Shown: one piece after another, positions 9,544-18,438 of the stretch
Numbering within the stretch: position 1 is the first letter of the stretch
Layout of the letters: each line of letters begins with the position of its first letter
Assembly: GCA_900537125.1 (NCBI GenBank)
Contig: UNRJ01000003.1
Location: 62,001 to 126,000, forward strand
Direction of reading: 5' to 3'
Source: Rhodobacteraceae bacterium Alg238-R152
GTDB taxonomy: Bacteria > Pseudomonadota > Alphaproteobacteria > Rhodobacterales > Rhodobacteraceae
DNA length: 64,000 nucleotides
Notes under the pieces: generated by a model
Databases searched by the model: none
Seen by the model: only the letters and a program-made list of their open reading frames with translations
What the model was told of the DNA's origin: nothing
Position numbers and translations under genes: made by a program

Positions 9544-10209
9544 TCACACGCCGGTGCCGGCCATGACCACAGCAACTGTGCGCCAGACAACAGAGACGTC
9601 GGTGCGCAGGCTCAAGGCGCGGTCATAGTGGCTGTCATGAATGGCGCGCTCAGCAAAAGAGCATTCGTTGCGCTCGGAAATCTGCCAGAAACCAGTGATG
9701 CCCGGACGCATGCGGTAATAGGCCGTACCTGGATATAGGGCGGTTTGCTCAGGCATCATTGGGCGCGGGCCAACCACGGACATGTCGCCAAACAGGACGT
9801 TCAGGAACTGGGGCAGCTCGTCCAGTGAGGTCTTGCGGATGAGGCGACCAATAGGCGTGATACGTGGATCATGCGCCAGTTTCTGTTTTTCGTTCCACTC
9901 CAGACGCGCAGCTGGATTGGCACGCAAGTAGGCCTCCAACTTGCGGTCTGCATTGGGCACCATGGAGCGCAGTTTTAACATCGAAAACCGTTTGCCGTTT
10001 TTGCCGACGCGTTCTTGGCGATAGAATGGTGACGCCCCATCCAGAGAGATGAGTAAAGCGAGCAATGCCACAACCAGTGTCACGGGCAACGCAATTGTCA
10101 GCACAAACAGGATATCAAACGCACGCTTGAAGACGCTGCGGTATGCACTTGGGCGTGCCGAAGAAACTTCAAAGGCTTGTTCAAAATCTTCACGCGAAAA
10201 AATCGCCAT
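9544..10209 (-). CDS. ExoY-type undecaprenyl-phosphate sugar phosphotransferase
   Basis: 221 residues from the ATG at 10209, with GGGGA eight bases upstream; an ATG at 10218 is possible. One N-terminal membrane helix (LFVLTIALPVTLVVALLAL) is followed by the bacterial sugar transferase domain: PFYRQERVGKNGK, KLRSM, ITPIGRLIRKTSLDELPQ and GDMSVVGPRPMMPEQ. It starts polysaccharide synthesis by loading a sugar-1-phosphate onto undecaprenyl phosphate at the inner face of the membrane. It is the short ExoY form without the long N-terminal membrane region of WbaP/WcaJ. Confidence 0.93.
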   Translation of the reverse strand: MAIFSREDFEQAFEVSSARPSAYRSVFKRAFDILFVLTIALPVTLVVALLALLISLDGASPFYRQERVGKNGKRFSMLKLRSMVPNADRKLEAYLRANPAARLEWNEKQKLAHDPRITPIGRLIRKTSLDELPQFLNVLFGDMSVVGPRPMMPEQTALYPGTAYYRMRPGITGFWQISERNECSFAERAIHDSHYDRALSLRTDVSVVWRTVAVVMAGTGV

Positions 10210-10693
10210 CGGTGTCATCCCCGTAACCCAACCAGAAGGGCATCAAATTGAAACGCAACATCCATTCGCCGGACCAGACATGGTCCGAACGTGTGTCTCA
10301 CGTACCTTCTTTGCTTAAGCACCCCGGCAGCAGGGGCTGATCACATAGGTCCTTGCGACGTCGCTCTTTTTGATGCTCCTTCATAAGAAGCGCCCACCCA
10401 GGACTTACATTAGTCACAAATTTACAGAAATCCACCTTAACTTTCGGATAGTTTCGTCTAAGTGTTTGATAATAAATAAAATGACGCATTCTGTTTTCGA
10501 TATTTTTTGCAAACTTGGTTAAAATTTGTGGCAAGCTTGCCATTTTGCGGTTCGTGTTTGGAAACGGTGATGTAGGTCTCTTTTTGATTGTTTCGTAGGG
10601 TGAAAAACTGACTTGGCGTCACCCAACCAAAACTTGGCAGCGATTCGCCGAAAACCAGCGCAAAGGGGGTGAAATGTGGCGCAATTGTGGCCG
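10210..10693. promoter_or_regulatory. AT-rich regulatory interval upstream of the priming transferase
   Basis: About 480 bases without a convincing gene separate the chain-length gene from the priming transferase; both read leftward. Its centre (10420-10550) is clearly AT-richer than the surroundings and contains the perfect 14-bp palindrome listed separately. A short open frame at 10298-10543 has no ribosome site or recognisable product and is not called. The region probably holds the promoter and operator of the priming transferase and perhaps a long leader. Confidence 0.5.
10529..10542. repeat. Perfect 14-bp palindrome TGGCAAGCTTGCCA
   Basis: The two halves are exact inverted repeats with no spacer. 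It lies about 320 bases upstream of the priming transferase start in AT-rich sequence, a position suited to a dimeric regulator. The regulator is unknown. Confidence 0.55.
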
Positions 10694-11965
10694 CTATTTG
10701 CCCAATTTCAGGATCATTGCCGCCAATCCACCGGACACGGCCAGCAGACCAAACACCTTAGTGAGGCGTCCCAGCTTGCGCCGCCGGCGCTGACGTGGGG
10801 TTTCCAGCACCGGAATGGCTGCCACTGCGCGCAGGCGCAATTGACGCTCGAGCTGACCACGGGTCCAAATCACCGGGCTGCGCATATCCAGCACAAACAC
10901 CAGGCTCAGTGCGACCATGACAGACAGCACCCCGCCCATCGCCAGAATGCGTTTGCGCGAGGGCGCAATCGGCCAATCCGGGGGCAGGGCTTTTTCCAAT
11001 ACGGTGAAACTGTCGGTTTGCTGACTTGCCTCTAACATCTGCTGCATCTCCGCTTCGGCCTTGCCGGCGGTGATCGCTTGATACTGTTCTTCGAGCTTGG
11101 TCAGCTGCCGCTCCAAGCGGTTGTATTGCTGTTCAATGCGCGGGGTGTCTTTGAGCGCGGCCTCAATCTCGGCGATCTCAATCTGATAGAGCTCACCTTC
11201 TTCTTGCAGGCGACGCAGGCGCTGGGCGCGCACCGAATTGCCACTGCTGGAGATGCCGACATTTTCCAAAAGTTGGCGCTGCACTTCCAGTTCGATCTGT
11301 TGCAAGTCCGTGAGCCGTGTGCGCAGCGCTTCGACACCACCAGGCAACAACACCGCGTTTTCCTGCTTATAATCGGCAATCTGCTGTTCCAGATTGGTGA
11401 TCGCAGCGCCAATCCGGCGCTCTTCGCTGTCAAAGAATGACAGGGTTTCGCTGACCTGCGCTGTGCGACGTTGGTCTTCTTGGTCCAAAACGTTGTTCAC
11501 CAGCTCATTGGCAACATTGGCGGCCAAAACCGGATCGGTCATGCGCACCGACACCAGTAGAGCAGAGGGGCTGATGTCCTGACGCCAACGGAAATCCGGG
11601 TTGGTGATATGGGCCACTCGTGCGGCGCGGCGCAAGAGCTCGACCTTCTGCAACTCGCTCAAGGGCGCGTCGCTGTAGAGCCCAAATTTCTCGATGATGG
11701 TCAGCAGATTGTCCCGTGCCATCACGCGTTGTTCCACAATCTGCAGCTTTTGCAGCATGTCTGCGTTTAGCGCACCCGGCGAAGTCGCGCCGGTCTGGAT
11801 CGAGGGCTGCTCGATCTGTATTGTGGCATGGGTCTCATATTCGCGCGGCAGGCCGAGCACGTAGGCCAGCGAGATCAAGCCGCCGATGACAATAACGCTG
11901 GCCCACAGGAAAAACCTCCTGCGCAACATGCTCAGCACTTCGCCAAATGATTGGAACTTGTCCAT
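10694..11965 (-). CDS. Wzz/GumC-type polysaccharide chain-length determinant protein
   Basis: 423 residues from the ATG at 11965, with GAGG six bases upstream. One membrane helix lies at residues 20-40 (FFLWASVIVIGGLISLAYV) and another near residue 325-345, with a third hydrophobic stretch at the C-terminus. Between them is a long coiled-coil region rich in Glu, Gln and Leu (about 160-300). This is the layout of the Wzz/PCP family, which controls polymer length and export. No Walker motifs of a fused BY-kinase are present, so it is a PCP without kinase. Seventy-three bases separate it from the upstream phosphopantetheinyl transferase. Confidence 0.9.
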   Translation of the reverse strand: MDKFQSFGEVLSMLRRRFFLWASVIVIGGLISLAYVLGLPREYETHATIQIEQPSIQTGATSPGALNADMLQKLQIVEQRVMARDNLLTIIEKFGLYSDAPLSELQKVELLRRAARVAHITNPDFRWRQDISPSALLVSVRMTDPVLAANVANELVNNVLDQEDQRRTAQVSETLSFFDSEERRIGAAITNLEQQIADYKQENAVLLPGGVEALRTRLTDLQQIELEVQRQLLENVGISSSGNSVRAQRLRRLQEEGELYQIEIAEIEAALKDTPRIEQQYNRLERQLTKLEEQYQAITAGKAEAEMQQMLEASQQTDSFTVLEKALPPDWPIAPSRKRILAMGGVLSVMVALSLVFVLDMRSPVIWTRGQLERQLRLRAVAAIPVLETPRQRRRRKLGRLTKVFGLLAVSGGLAAMILKLGK

Positions 11966-12024
11966 GCCCGTCCTCAAATTCGTTCTGGCGCGACTCAGAT
12001 TCGCGCTCTTGAGGACAATTTATG

Positions 12025-12036
12025 ACAATCGATTGT
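12025..12036. repeat. Perfect 12-bp palindrome ACAATCGATTGT
   Basis: It is an exact palindrome in the 73-base gap between the phosphopantetheinyl transferase stop and the chain-length gene start. No U-run follows, so it looks more like an operator than a terminator. It could separate regulation of the PKS/NRPS operon from that of the downstream polysaccharide gene. Confidence 0.45.
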
Positions 12037-12038
12037 GG

Positions 12039-12773
12039 TTATCCCGTGGCGCAAACCGGAAAGTTTGCGTTTTCCATTCCGGCCTGCGCGCCCAGAGTGA
12101 CCAATGCCAACACATGGCCGCCGCCTGTGGCACATTGGCCGGATAACACCGTGCCTTCCGGCACCTCACCAACAGTTTGCATGAAGCGCGCGGTGAACCC
12201 TGTGCTGTGGAGATTGAGGGTGATCTCAATCGCGTCAAAGCCAAAGAGCATGCCGGTCAGTGGATACTGTGCTTTGTAGACCGCCTCTTTGGCGCAAAAC
12301 AGCCGCCGTGCCATCAACGCCCGCTGGGCTGCGGGAGTGTTTGTCAGCCAGTCGCGTTCCTGTGGCAGGCAGATTGCGGCCGTCAGATCGTCATGCAACG
12401 GAGCGTCCGGTTCCACGTCCACGCCAAGTGCACGGAATCGGGTGTTTGCGCCTACAAGTGCAACACAGCTTGTTGCGTCGTGGCTGATCGAGCCGGTTAG
12501 CCCCTTGGGCCAGTGTGGTGCGCGGTCTGGCCGTTTTGGCACCGCCTGTTCCGGGTGCCCCAAATCCAGCATCGCCATGCGCGCCGCTTGCCGACCGGCG
12601 GCAAACTCGCGCCGCCGTTTGGGAATGGCGTGGGCAATCGCCGGGGCTTCTTGTGGCCAAACAACCGCCACGCCACGGGTTGGGTCGGTCACCGCCACAG
12701 CGGCTTCTGGCGGCGCCATACCCTGCGCCAGAGATTTCAGAGCCACGAGGTGCTGGTTGGAGGACAGAGTCAC
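12039..12773 (-). CDS. 4'-phosphopantetheinyl transferase (EntD/Sfp superfamily)
   Basis: 244 residues. It shows the family series [22 protein letters not shown] (Mg-binding Asp/Glu) and [10 protein letters not shown]. It attaches the phosphopantetheine arm from CoA to the conserved serines of carrier domains, here presumably Ser1470 of the NRPS and Ser1796 of the PKS. Its ATG overlaps the stop of the NRPS gene by four bases, tying its expression to its targets. The motif layout is closer to EntD than to Bacillus Sfp. Confidence 0.94.
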   Translation of the reverse strand: MTLSSNQHLVALKSLAQGMAPPEAAVAVTDPTRGVAVVWPQEAPAIAHAIPKRRREFAAGRQAARMAMLDLGHPEQAVPKRPDRAPHWPKGLTGSISHDATSCVALVGANTRFRALGVDVEPDAPLHDDLTAAICLPQERDWLTNTPAAQRALMARRLFCAKEAVYKAQYPLTGMLFGFDAIEITLNLHSTGFTARFMQTVGEVPEGTVLSGQCATGGGHVLALVTLGAQAGMENANFPVCATG

Positions 12774-15700
12774 GTGCGAGTCCTCCGGCGTGCCCGCATA
12801 GCGCGGCGTTTGCTCATGGTCTCAGAGCGGCTTGCTGCCTGTTCCGCCACTTCTTCGCTATCTTTGGTCTCCGGTGCACCGGTTGGTTTTGGCAGGCCGG
12901 TCAATTCCTGTACGCGACCGGACAAAGCATTGAGCGTTGGGAAGCGGAACACATCGGTGATCGACAGCTTGGCCGCGCCGGATCGTGCCCGGATTTCCCG
13001 GTGCGCCTGCACCGCCAGCAAGCTGTGCCCGCCAAGATCAAAGAAGTTATCCGTGGCCACAACCTCCCGCACGCCCAGAACCTCCGCCCAGACATCTGCC
13101 ACCATTTTTGCGATATCCCCACCGGCTTCGGCCGGCGCAGCAGGGGCCATAGCCTCCACTTTTGGTGTGGTGATTTTGCGAGTCTCTTCGGGGCGCGGCA
13201 AGGCTTTGCGATCGACTTTTTTGTTGGGTGTCAGCGGGAAGTCTGCCAGCGTCACATAGTGTTGGGGGCGCATAAAGGCTGGCAGGCTTTCCCGCAGTTG
13301 CGCGCGCACCTCGGCCTCTGCGGGACCATCGCCACGCAGGTACGCCACCAGCCGCACATCGCTCGGCGTGTCTTCGCGCGCCACAACAACCGCCTGCGTC
13401 ACGCCAGGCACCTCTTCCAGCCGGGTTTCGATTTCGCCAAGTTCAATACGATAGCCGCGCAGTTTGACCTGATGATCAACACGCCCAAGGAAGTCGAGCT
13501 TGCCATCGGCGCGCCAGCGCACAAGGTCACCGGTGCGATAAAGGCGCCCGTCGCCAAACGGATTTGCGATAAAACGCTCCGCCGTCAGCTCTTCGCGTCG
13601 CCAATAGCCCCGTGTCACCCCCGCGCCGCCAATCAGCAGTTCGCCAGCCACGCCCACGGGCACCGGTGCGCCGGAATCGTCCACCACATAGACTTGGGTG
13701 TTGGCAATTGGATCGCCAATATTGGCCACACCTTCAGAGGCATCTGCCATCGCGGTTGTGGACCAGATTGTGGCCTCTGTTGGCCCATACATGTTTTGAA
13801 TTTTGGCACCGCTTGCCGCGTTCAGATCCGCGACCAGACCGCCGGATAGCGCCTCGCCGCCGACCATCATTTGCTGCACACCAGAGAGCGCAAACCGCGC
13901 CTCTTCGTTGTCGGTTAACAGACGCGCCATCGACGGTGTACATTGCACATGGCTCACCTCATGGCGCAGCATCTGTGCCGCAATCGACACATCTTCGGGG
14001 TCCAACTCGCCACCTTCATTGGCGCGTTTCAACACTTCCGCGATGGGTTTCAGACCGTCCATGACGGTGGCACTGTCGATGCCATAGTCAATCAGGCAAG
14101 CAATCTCGGTCACGCCGATGCGCTTGACCTGTTCCACCCGATCCAACGCATCTTCCACGGTGCCAAACAGCCCGCTGGTCTCAAAATAGCGCAGGAAGGC
14201 AGCTTCAAGGATCTCTTCAAGCTCCTCTTCGTTCAGGATGCCAAGGTCCAACTCAAACGCGTTGTTTACCCCTTCGGGTTTCTTGAACGCCGGGAAGGCC
14301 CAGGCAAATTGCTTGATCAGGCCTGCCGCTGAGCGCAGGTAGTTTTTCATCGGCTCACGCGCGATATCGCGTGCCACTTCACGGTCCTCAGCCAGATAGC
14401 TGTGCAACATCAGAGTGATGGTGAAATCATCCGGGTCATGGCCGTTTTCACGCAGCGCATCGTGGTAGAGTTTGATCTTGCTCTCCACCTCATCGATGCT
14501 TTGGCCCAACAAGTGCGTTAGCACGTTACAGCCATGTCGCCCGGCCTCAACCCAAGTGTCCGGATTGCCTGCTATGGTCACCCAGATCGGCAGCTCCTTG
14601 GATACCGGACGCGGCTGTGTCACCACCCCGTGCATCGTGCCGTCCACTTTGGCGAATTCAACCTCTTCGCCACGCCACAGTTTGCGCAGATCGCCAATCT
14701 GATCCAGCATGACAGACTTGTTGTTGGGCGGCGAATTCTCCGGACGCAGCACAAAGTCGTTGGGTTGCCAGCCAGCGGCCACAGCAATTCCGGCGCGCCC
14801 ATCGGTCAGGTTGTCGATGATGGACCAGTCTTCGGCAATCCGCGCGGTATGATGAAGCGGTGTCACGCACGAGCCTGCCCGCACGCCAAGGTTTTTGGTC
14901 ACAGCAGCCACCGCCGCGCCGGTCACTGCCGGATTGGGGTAAGGGCCACCAAAAGCGTGGAAGTGACGCTCGGGCGTCCAAAGTGCCGTGAACCCGTTGG
15001 CATCGGCAAACTTCGCGCCTTCCAGCAGCATCTCGTATTTCTTGGAGCCTTGGCCGTCGTCGTTGCCCCAGAAATAGAGCGAGAAGGCCATGCCGCCTGC
15101 AGAGGTTGGCAGGCGCCCGTTGGAAATTTGGGTGGTTGTTTCGTCGCCGGACAGCACCAGCTTGAAGCCCCGTGACAGCGTCCAGAACAGCTCCAACACA
15201 GAGATATCAAACGACAGCGAAGTCACCGCCATCCACGTGTCACCTGCCCGATACGGCACGCGGGCATCCATCCCGGCAAAGAAGTTGGCCACGTTGCCAT
15301 GGTCAACCATCACGCCTTTGGGCGTACCCGTGGAGCCGGAGGTGTAGATCAGATAGGCGAGGTCATCGCCGGAGACGATGGCCTCGGGGTTGTCAGCGGA
15401 CGCCGCAGACAACCGCGCGTCGATGTCCATCTCCAATACCTGCGCACTGTGCTCTGGGAGATCGCGGGTCAACGCGGCCTGTGTCACAATCACACTTGCG
15501 CCGCTGTCGCTGATGTAATGCGCCAAACGGTCCGCTGGGTAGGCCGGGTCCATCGGCACATAGGCGCCGCCGGCTTTCAGGATTGCGAGCGCGGCCACCA
15601 CCATATCCGGCGAGCGGCGCAGACACAGGCCCACCAAGGCGCCCCGGGTCACCCCCATGTCACGCAAAACATGTGCGGCCCGGTTGGCGCGGGCATTCAG

Positions 15701-17431
15701 CTCGGCGTAACTCAGTTCCTCATGTTCAAACACCAAAGCGGGCGCATCCGGGGTCTTTACCGCTTGTGCTTCAAATTGCGCGGCCATGGTGAAGTTGGCA
15801 TCAAACGAAGCGTCGGTGGCGTTCCAGCCGCTGAGCACTTCGGCGCGCTCGGCTTCTGGCAAGACGTCCAGATCGGCCACAGTGGCTGTGCTGCCAATCT
15901 GCGCGCAGATCAGCTCCAGCCGCGCGGCCAAACGGGCCGCGTGATCTGGGGAGACACGCGCGGCATCAAAATGCAGCGCCGTGCTGGTTGCGCCAATGGC
16001 AACCGTCATGGCCGCGCCGTCAATTGGTCCGGCCAATCCACCGGTGGTCACGGCCACATCAGGCATGGTTGGCACAGACAAGGCAGGATCGCGGGCAATC
16101 AGGTCGCGGGCAAAGCTGCCGTTGAGGTCGGCTTGCGCCGCGCGCTCTGCCATCGCGGTGTCTGCTTCAGATACGGTGTTATGCAGCAGTTCCGCGCCCA
16201 CACGCAGCGGCACCCATGGCGAAATCAATCCCGCCGCCTGCGGATGGTCCGCGCCGCGATAGGCGATATCGCAGACCTCCGGAAGGCCTGACCGCAGCGC
16301 CCAAATGGCGACTGCGGTCAGAATACTCTTGGAGGGAGTCTCGGAAAGTGAAAGCGGCAGCTGCCGCATGTCGGCCAGGTCTCCACCGCCACGGATCAGT
16401 GGCAGGGTGGCAGGCACAAACTCTGCCAAACGCGCACGCCAGAACGGCTCGGTTTTGGCAAGAGGGGTCATCGTGGTTGTCAGCGCGTCGCTTGCAGGTT
16501 TGTCGAGAAGCGGCAGCCGTTCGCCAGATCGGATCACATGATTGGCGGTTTCTTCATTGCCAGACACGTCAGTTATTGTGCTCAGCACCGCAGCGCCGCG
16601 TCCACAGGCCACAGTCACGCTGTCGTCACTCACAGCCAGCACAGCACCGGGTTCGCCACGACCCGCACTTTCCGCCACTTCGGCAGATGTCACCAATAAG
16701 ACGCGCCCAGCCGCCACCATCTTAGGCGCGGAGAGCGGGTTGAAATAGTCGCCGTGATCCAAGGCGCGCACCAACGCCACCACATCCTGCGCGTCGCGGC
16801 GGAAATCAATCCGCCCTGCGGCTTCAGGTCTTTTGGCGCGGCCAAAGTAGCTACGCAGGCTTAAGTCCTGTGGGCGTGCGTTGACCAAATCTTCGCCCAA
16901 TGCGCGCATCACGTCCGGGAAGCTCTCGATGGCGGCGGCGTAACATTTGGTGTTGAGTGTCAGCGCGGTGTCGGTTTGGCCAATGTCAAACATGCGCTGC
17001 GCAACAATCTCACCGGTGTCCGCACCAATTTCCATTTTGTGCCAGGTGATGCCGTGGCGTGGTTCCTGTGCCATGCGTGCCCAGACCGGCGCATTCAGGC
17101 CTGCATAGCGTGGCAAAGGCCCATCGTGGAAGTTCACCGCGCCTTTGGTTGGGAGTTTCAGCAGCGTGTCTGACAGCATGTCGAGATTGGCAACACTCAG
17201 AAGCCACTCAAACCGGTCCCCCAACAATTCCCCCGCGATGTCGCTATCGGAGGAAACCACGCGCAGCCCTTCCGCTTCGGCCCAAGATCGGATTTCCGGT
17301 GCGCGTGTGACCACCGCGGTCAGGGTGTTGCCAGTGTCTCGCCAAAGCGTGGCGCATTGGATCAGCAGACTTTCGTTGCCAATCATTACGGCAGACATAG
17401 GCGCGGCGTTGGTAAAGCTATCAAGGCTCAT
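12770..17431 (-). CDS. One-module NRPS: formyltransferase-like, truncated C, A split by luciferase-like monooxygenase, carrier domain
   Basis: 1553 residues. Residues 1-300 resemble methionyl-tRNA/ArnA-type formyltransferases and keep the catalytic set Asn100, His102 and Asp138 ([20 protein letters not shown]). Residues 320-540 look like only the C-terminal half of a condensation domain; no HHxxxDG is present. The adenylation domain starts near 550 ([13 protein letters not shown] type motif at 694-706, FDISVLE at 741). It is interrupted at about 776-1137 by an FMN luciferase-like monooxygenase of the TIGR04020/MupA-Atu3671 type, and resumes to about 1415 ([18 protein letters not shown]). The carrier motif is [12 protein letters not shown] with Ser1470. 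My reading of the ten specificity positions is D-I-L-Q-M-G-M-I-W-K, close to glycine codes. There is no thioesterase, so the chain must pass onward, presumably to the PKS ketosynthase. Both ends overlap neighbours by four bases. Confidence 0.93.
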   Translation of the reverse strand: MSLDSFTNAAPMSAVMIGNESLLIQCATLWRDTGNTLTAVVTRAPEIRSWAEAEGLRVVSSDSDIAGELLGDRFEWLLSVANLDMLSDTLLKLPTKGAVNFHDGPLPRYAGLNAPVWARMAQEPRHGITWHKMEIGADTGEIVAQRMFDIGQTDTALTLNTKCYAAAIESFPDVMRALGEDLVNARPQDLSLRSYFGRAKRPEAAGRIDFRRDAQDVVALVRALDHGDYFNPLSAPKMVAAGRVLLVTSAEVAESAGRGEPGAVLAVSDDSVTVACGRGAAVLSTITDVSGNEETANHVIRSGERLPLLDKPASDALTTTMTPLAKTEPFWRARLAEFVPATLPLIRGGGDLADMRQLPLSLSETPSKSILTAVAIWALRSGLPEVCDIAYRGADHPQAAGLISPWVPLRVGAELLHNTVSEADTAMAERAAQADLNGSFARDLIARDPALSVPTMPDVAVTTGGLAGPIDGAAMTVAIGATSTALHFDAARVSPDHAARLAARLELICAQIGSTATVADLDVLPEAERAEVLSGWNATDASFDANFTMAAQFEAQAVKTPDAPALVFEHEELSYAELNARANRAAHVLRDMGVTRGALVGLCLRRSPDMVVAALAILKAGGAYVPMDPAYPADRLAHYISDSGASVIVTQAALTRDLPEHSAQVLEMDIDARLSAASADNPEAIVSGDDLAYLIYTSGSTGTPKGVMVDHGNVANFFAGMDARVPYRAGDTWMAVTSLSFDISVLELFWTLSRGFKLVLSGDETTTQISNGRLPTSAGGMAFSLYFWGNDDGQGSKKYEMLLEGAKFADANGFTALWTPERHFHAFGGPYPNPAVTGAAVAAVTKNLGVRAGSCVTPLHHTARIAEDWSIIDNLTDGRAGIAVAAGWQPNDFVLRPENSPPNNKSVMLDQIGDLRKLWRGEEVEFAKVDGTMHGVVTQPRPVSKELPIWVTIAGNPDTWVEAGRHGCNVLTHLLGQSIDEVESKIKLYHDALRENGHDPDDFTITLMLHSYLAEDREVARDIAREPMKNYLRSAAGLIKQFAWAFPAFKKPEGVNNAFELDLGILNEEELEEILEAAFLRYFETSGLFGTVEDALDRVEQVKRIGVTEIACLIDYGIDSATVMDGLKPIAEVLKRANEGGELDPEDVSIAAQMLRHEVSHVQCTPSMARLLTDNEEARFALSGVQQMMVGGEALSGGLVADLNAASGAKIQNMYGPTEATIWSTTAMADASEGVANIGDPIANTQVYVVDDSGAPVPVGVAGELLIGGAGVTRGYWRREELTAERFIANPFGDGRLYRTGDLVRWRADGKLDFLGRVDHQVKLRGYRIELGEIETRLEEVPGVTQAVVVAREDTPSDVRLVAYLRGDGPAEAEVRAQLRESLPAFMRPQHYVTLADFPLTPNKKVDRKALPRPEETRKITTPKVEAMAPAAPAEAGGDIAKMVADVWAEVLGVREVVATDNFFDLGGHSLLAVQAHREIRARSGAAKLSITDVFRFPTLNALSGRVQELTGLPKPTGAPETKDSEEVAEQAASRSETMSKRRAMRARRRTRT

Positions 17432-18438
17432 GAAGAGGCCTCCTTGCGAACAGACAGGGTGGGGGTTTTGGACGGTTCGCGCTGCGCCCTACGGAAGAGT
17501 GATTTTAGGGAGTGGGTGATTAGGTCACGCAAGAAATGGTCCGGGTCGCGCTTGGGTTTGCCCCCAATCACGCGCCGCAGCTTCCATAGGCAGGTGCCCA
17601 TAACATGCGCCAGAGTGGCGGTGACGGCGTAAAGATTACCGTGGTTTTTGCGGAAATAATGCAGGCGGCTGTCAAACCAGTATTGCGGCATACGCTGCCA
17701 GGTTTTCATGCCGGTGGAGACCGACCCGATATGGGTCACAGAGCTTGAGCGCACATAATCCGTGTGCCACCCCGCGCGCTGGGCGCGCAGGCAGAGGTCG
17801 GTTTCCTCAAAGTAGAGAAAGAAGGTCTCGTCAAAGAGGCCAATCTGTTCCAGCACCTCGCGTCGCATCAGCATCGACGCGCCTGCCAGCCAATCCACCC
17901 GTGTGGTTTCTGCGGGGATTGGCAGGGGCACAATATGTTTGTGTAAAGCCCGGCTGAGCAACCCAACGCGCGCTGCGCCTTCGATTTCGCCACCGATTGA
18001 TGGGAAGCGAAACGCGGTCAGATGAGGTTCACCGTCTTCGCCGTGGATGTACGATCCAGCAAAACCACAGGTTGGCATCTGCGTCATATGATCGAGCAAG
18101 GCAGTGATGCTGCCTGCATCGGGGAAAGCGTCAGAGTTCAGGATGTAAACAAAGTCAAAGTTGCGTTGGGCCAACCCATGGCGGATGCCAAAGTTGTTGC
18201 CCGCGCCAAAGCCGCCATTGCGGCCCGATTGCACAACCTCAACACGGCCCTCAGCCCATCCCGCCTGGGCTATACCCTCGCATATGGCCTCAAACGAGCC
18301 ATCGCCACTGTCGTTGTCGACAATCACAATCAGCCCGTCGATCCCACCCATCTCACGCGCCGCCGCTTGCGCCGCCTTTAGCGTCATGTCCGGCGTGCGC
18401 CAGTTCAGGATCACGGTCAAAAGAGATGGCGTGCTCAT
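17428..18438 (-). CDS. Family 2 glycosyltransferase (WbbL/rhamnosyltransferase-like)
   Basis: 336 residues. The GT2 fold is shown by [11 protein letters not shown] at the N-terminus, [24 protein letters not shown] (a hallmark of the rhamnosyltransferase-like subgroup), LNSDAFPD as the metal-binding acidic motif, and [15 protein letters not shown]. It transfers a sugar from a nucleotide or lipid donor; the donor is unknown. It sits between the PKS and NRPS genes with 4-bp overlaps on both sides, so it is made together with the assembly line. This argues that the PKS/NRPS product or its carrier is glycosylated, or that its glycan is the acceptor. Confidence 0.92.
   Translation of the reverse strand: MSTPSLLTVILNWRTPDMTLKAAQAAAREMGGIDGLIVIVDNDSGDGSFEAICEGIAQAGWAEGRVEVVQSGRNGGFGAGNNFGIRHGLAQRNFDFVYILNSDAFPDAGSITALLDHMTQMPTCGFAGSYIHGEDGEPHLTAFRFPSIGGEIEGAARVGLLSRALHKHIVPLPIPAETTRVDWLAGASMLMRREVLEQIGLFDETFFLYFEETDLCLRAQRAGWHTDYVRSSSVTHIGSVSTGMKTWQRMPQYWFDSRLHYFRKNHGNLYAVTATLAHVMGTCLWKLRRVIGGKPKRDPDHFLRDLITHSLKSLFRRAQREPSKTPTLSVRKEASS

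Noticed and set aside
10298-10543. Possible 81-residue gene in the AT-rich interval before the priming transferase
   Set aside because: No ribosome site, basic low-information product and overlap with the palindrome; more likely regulatory DNA.
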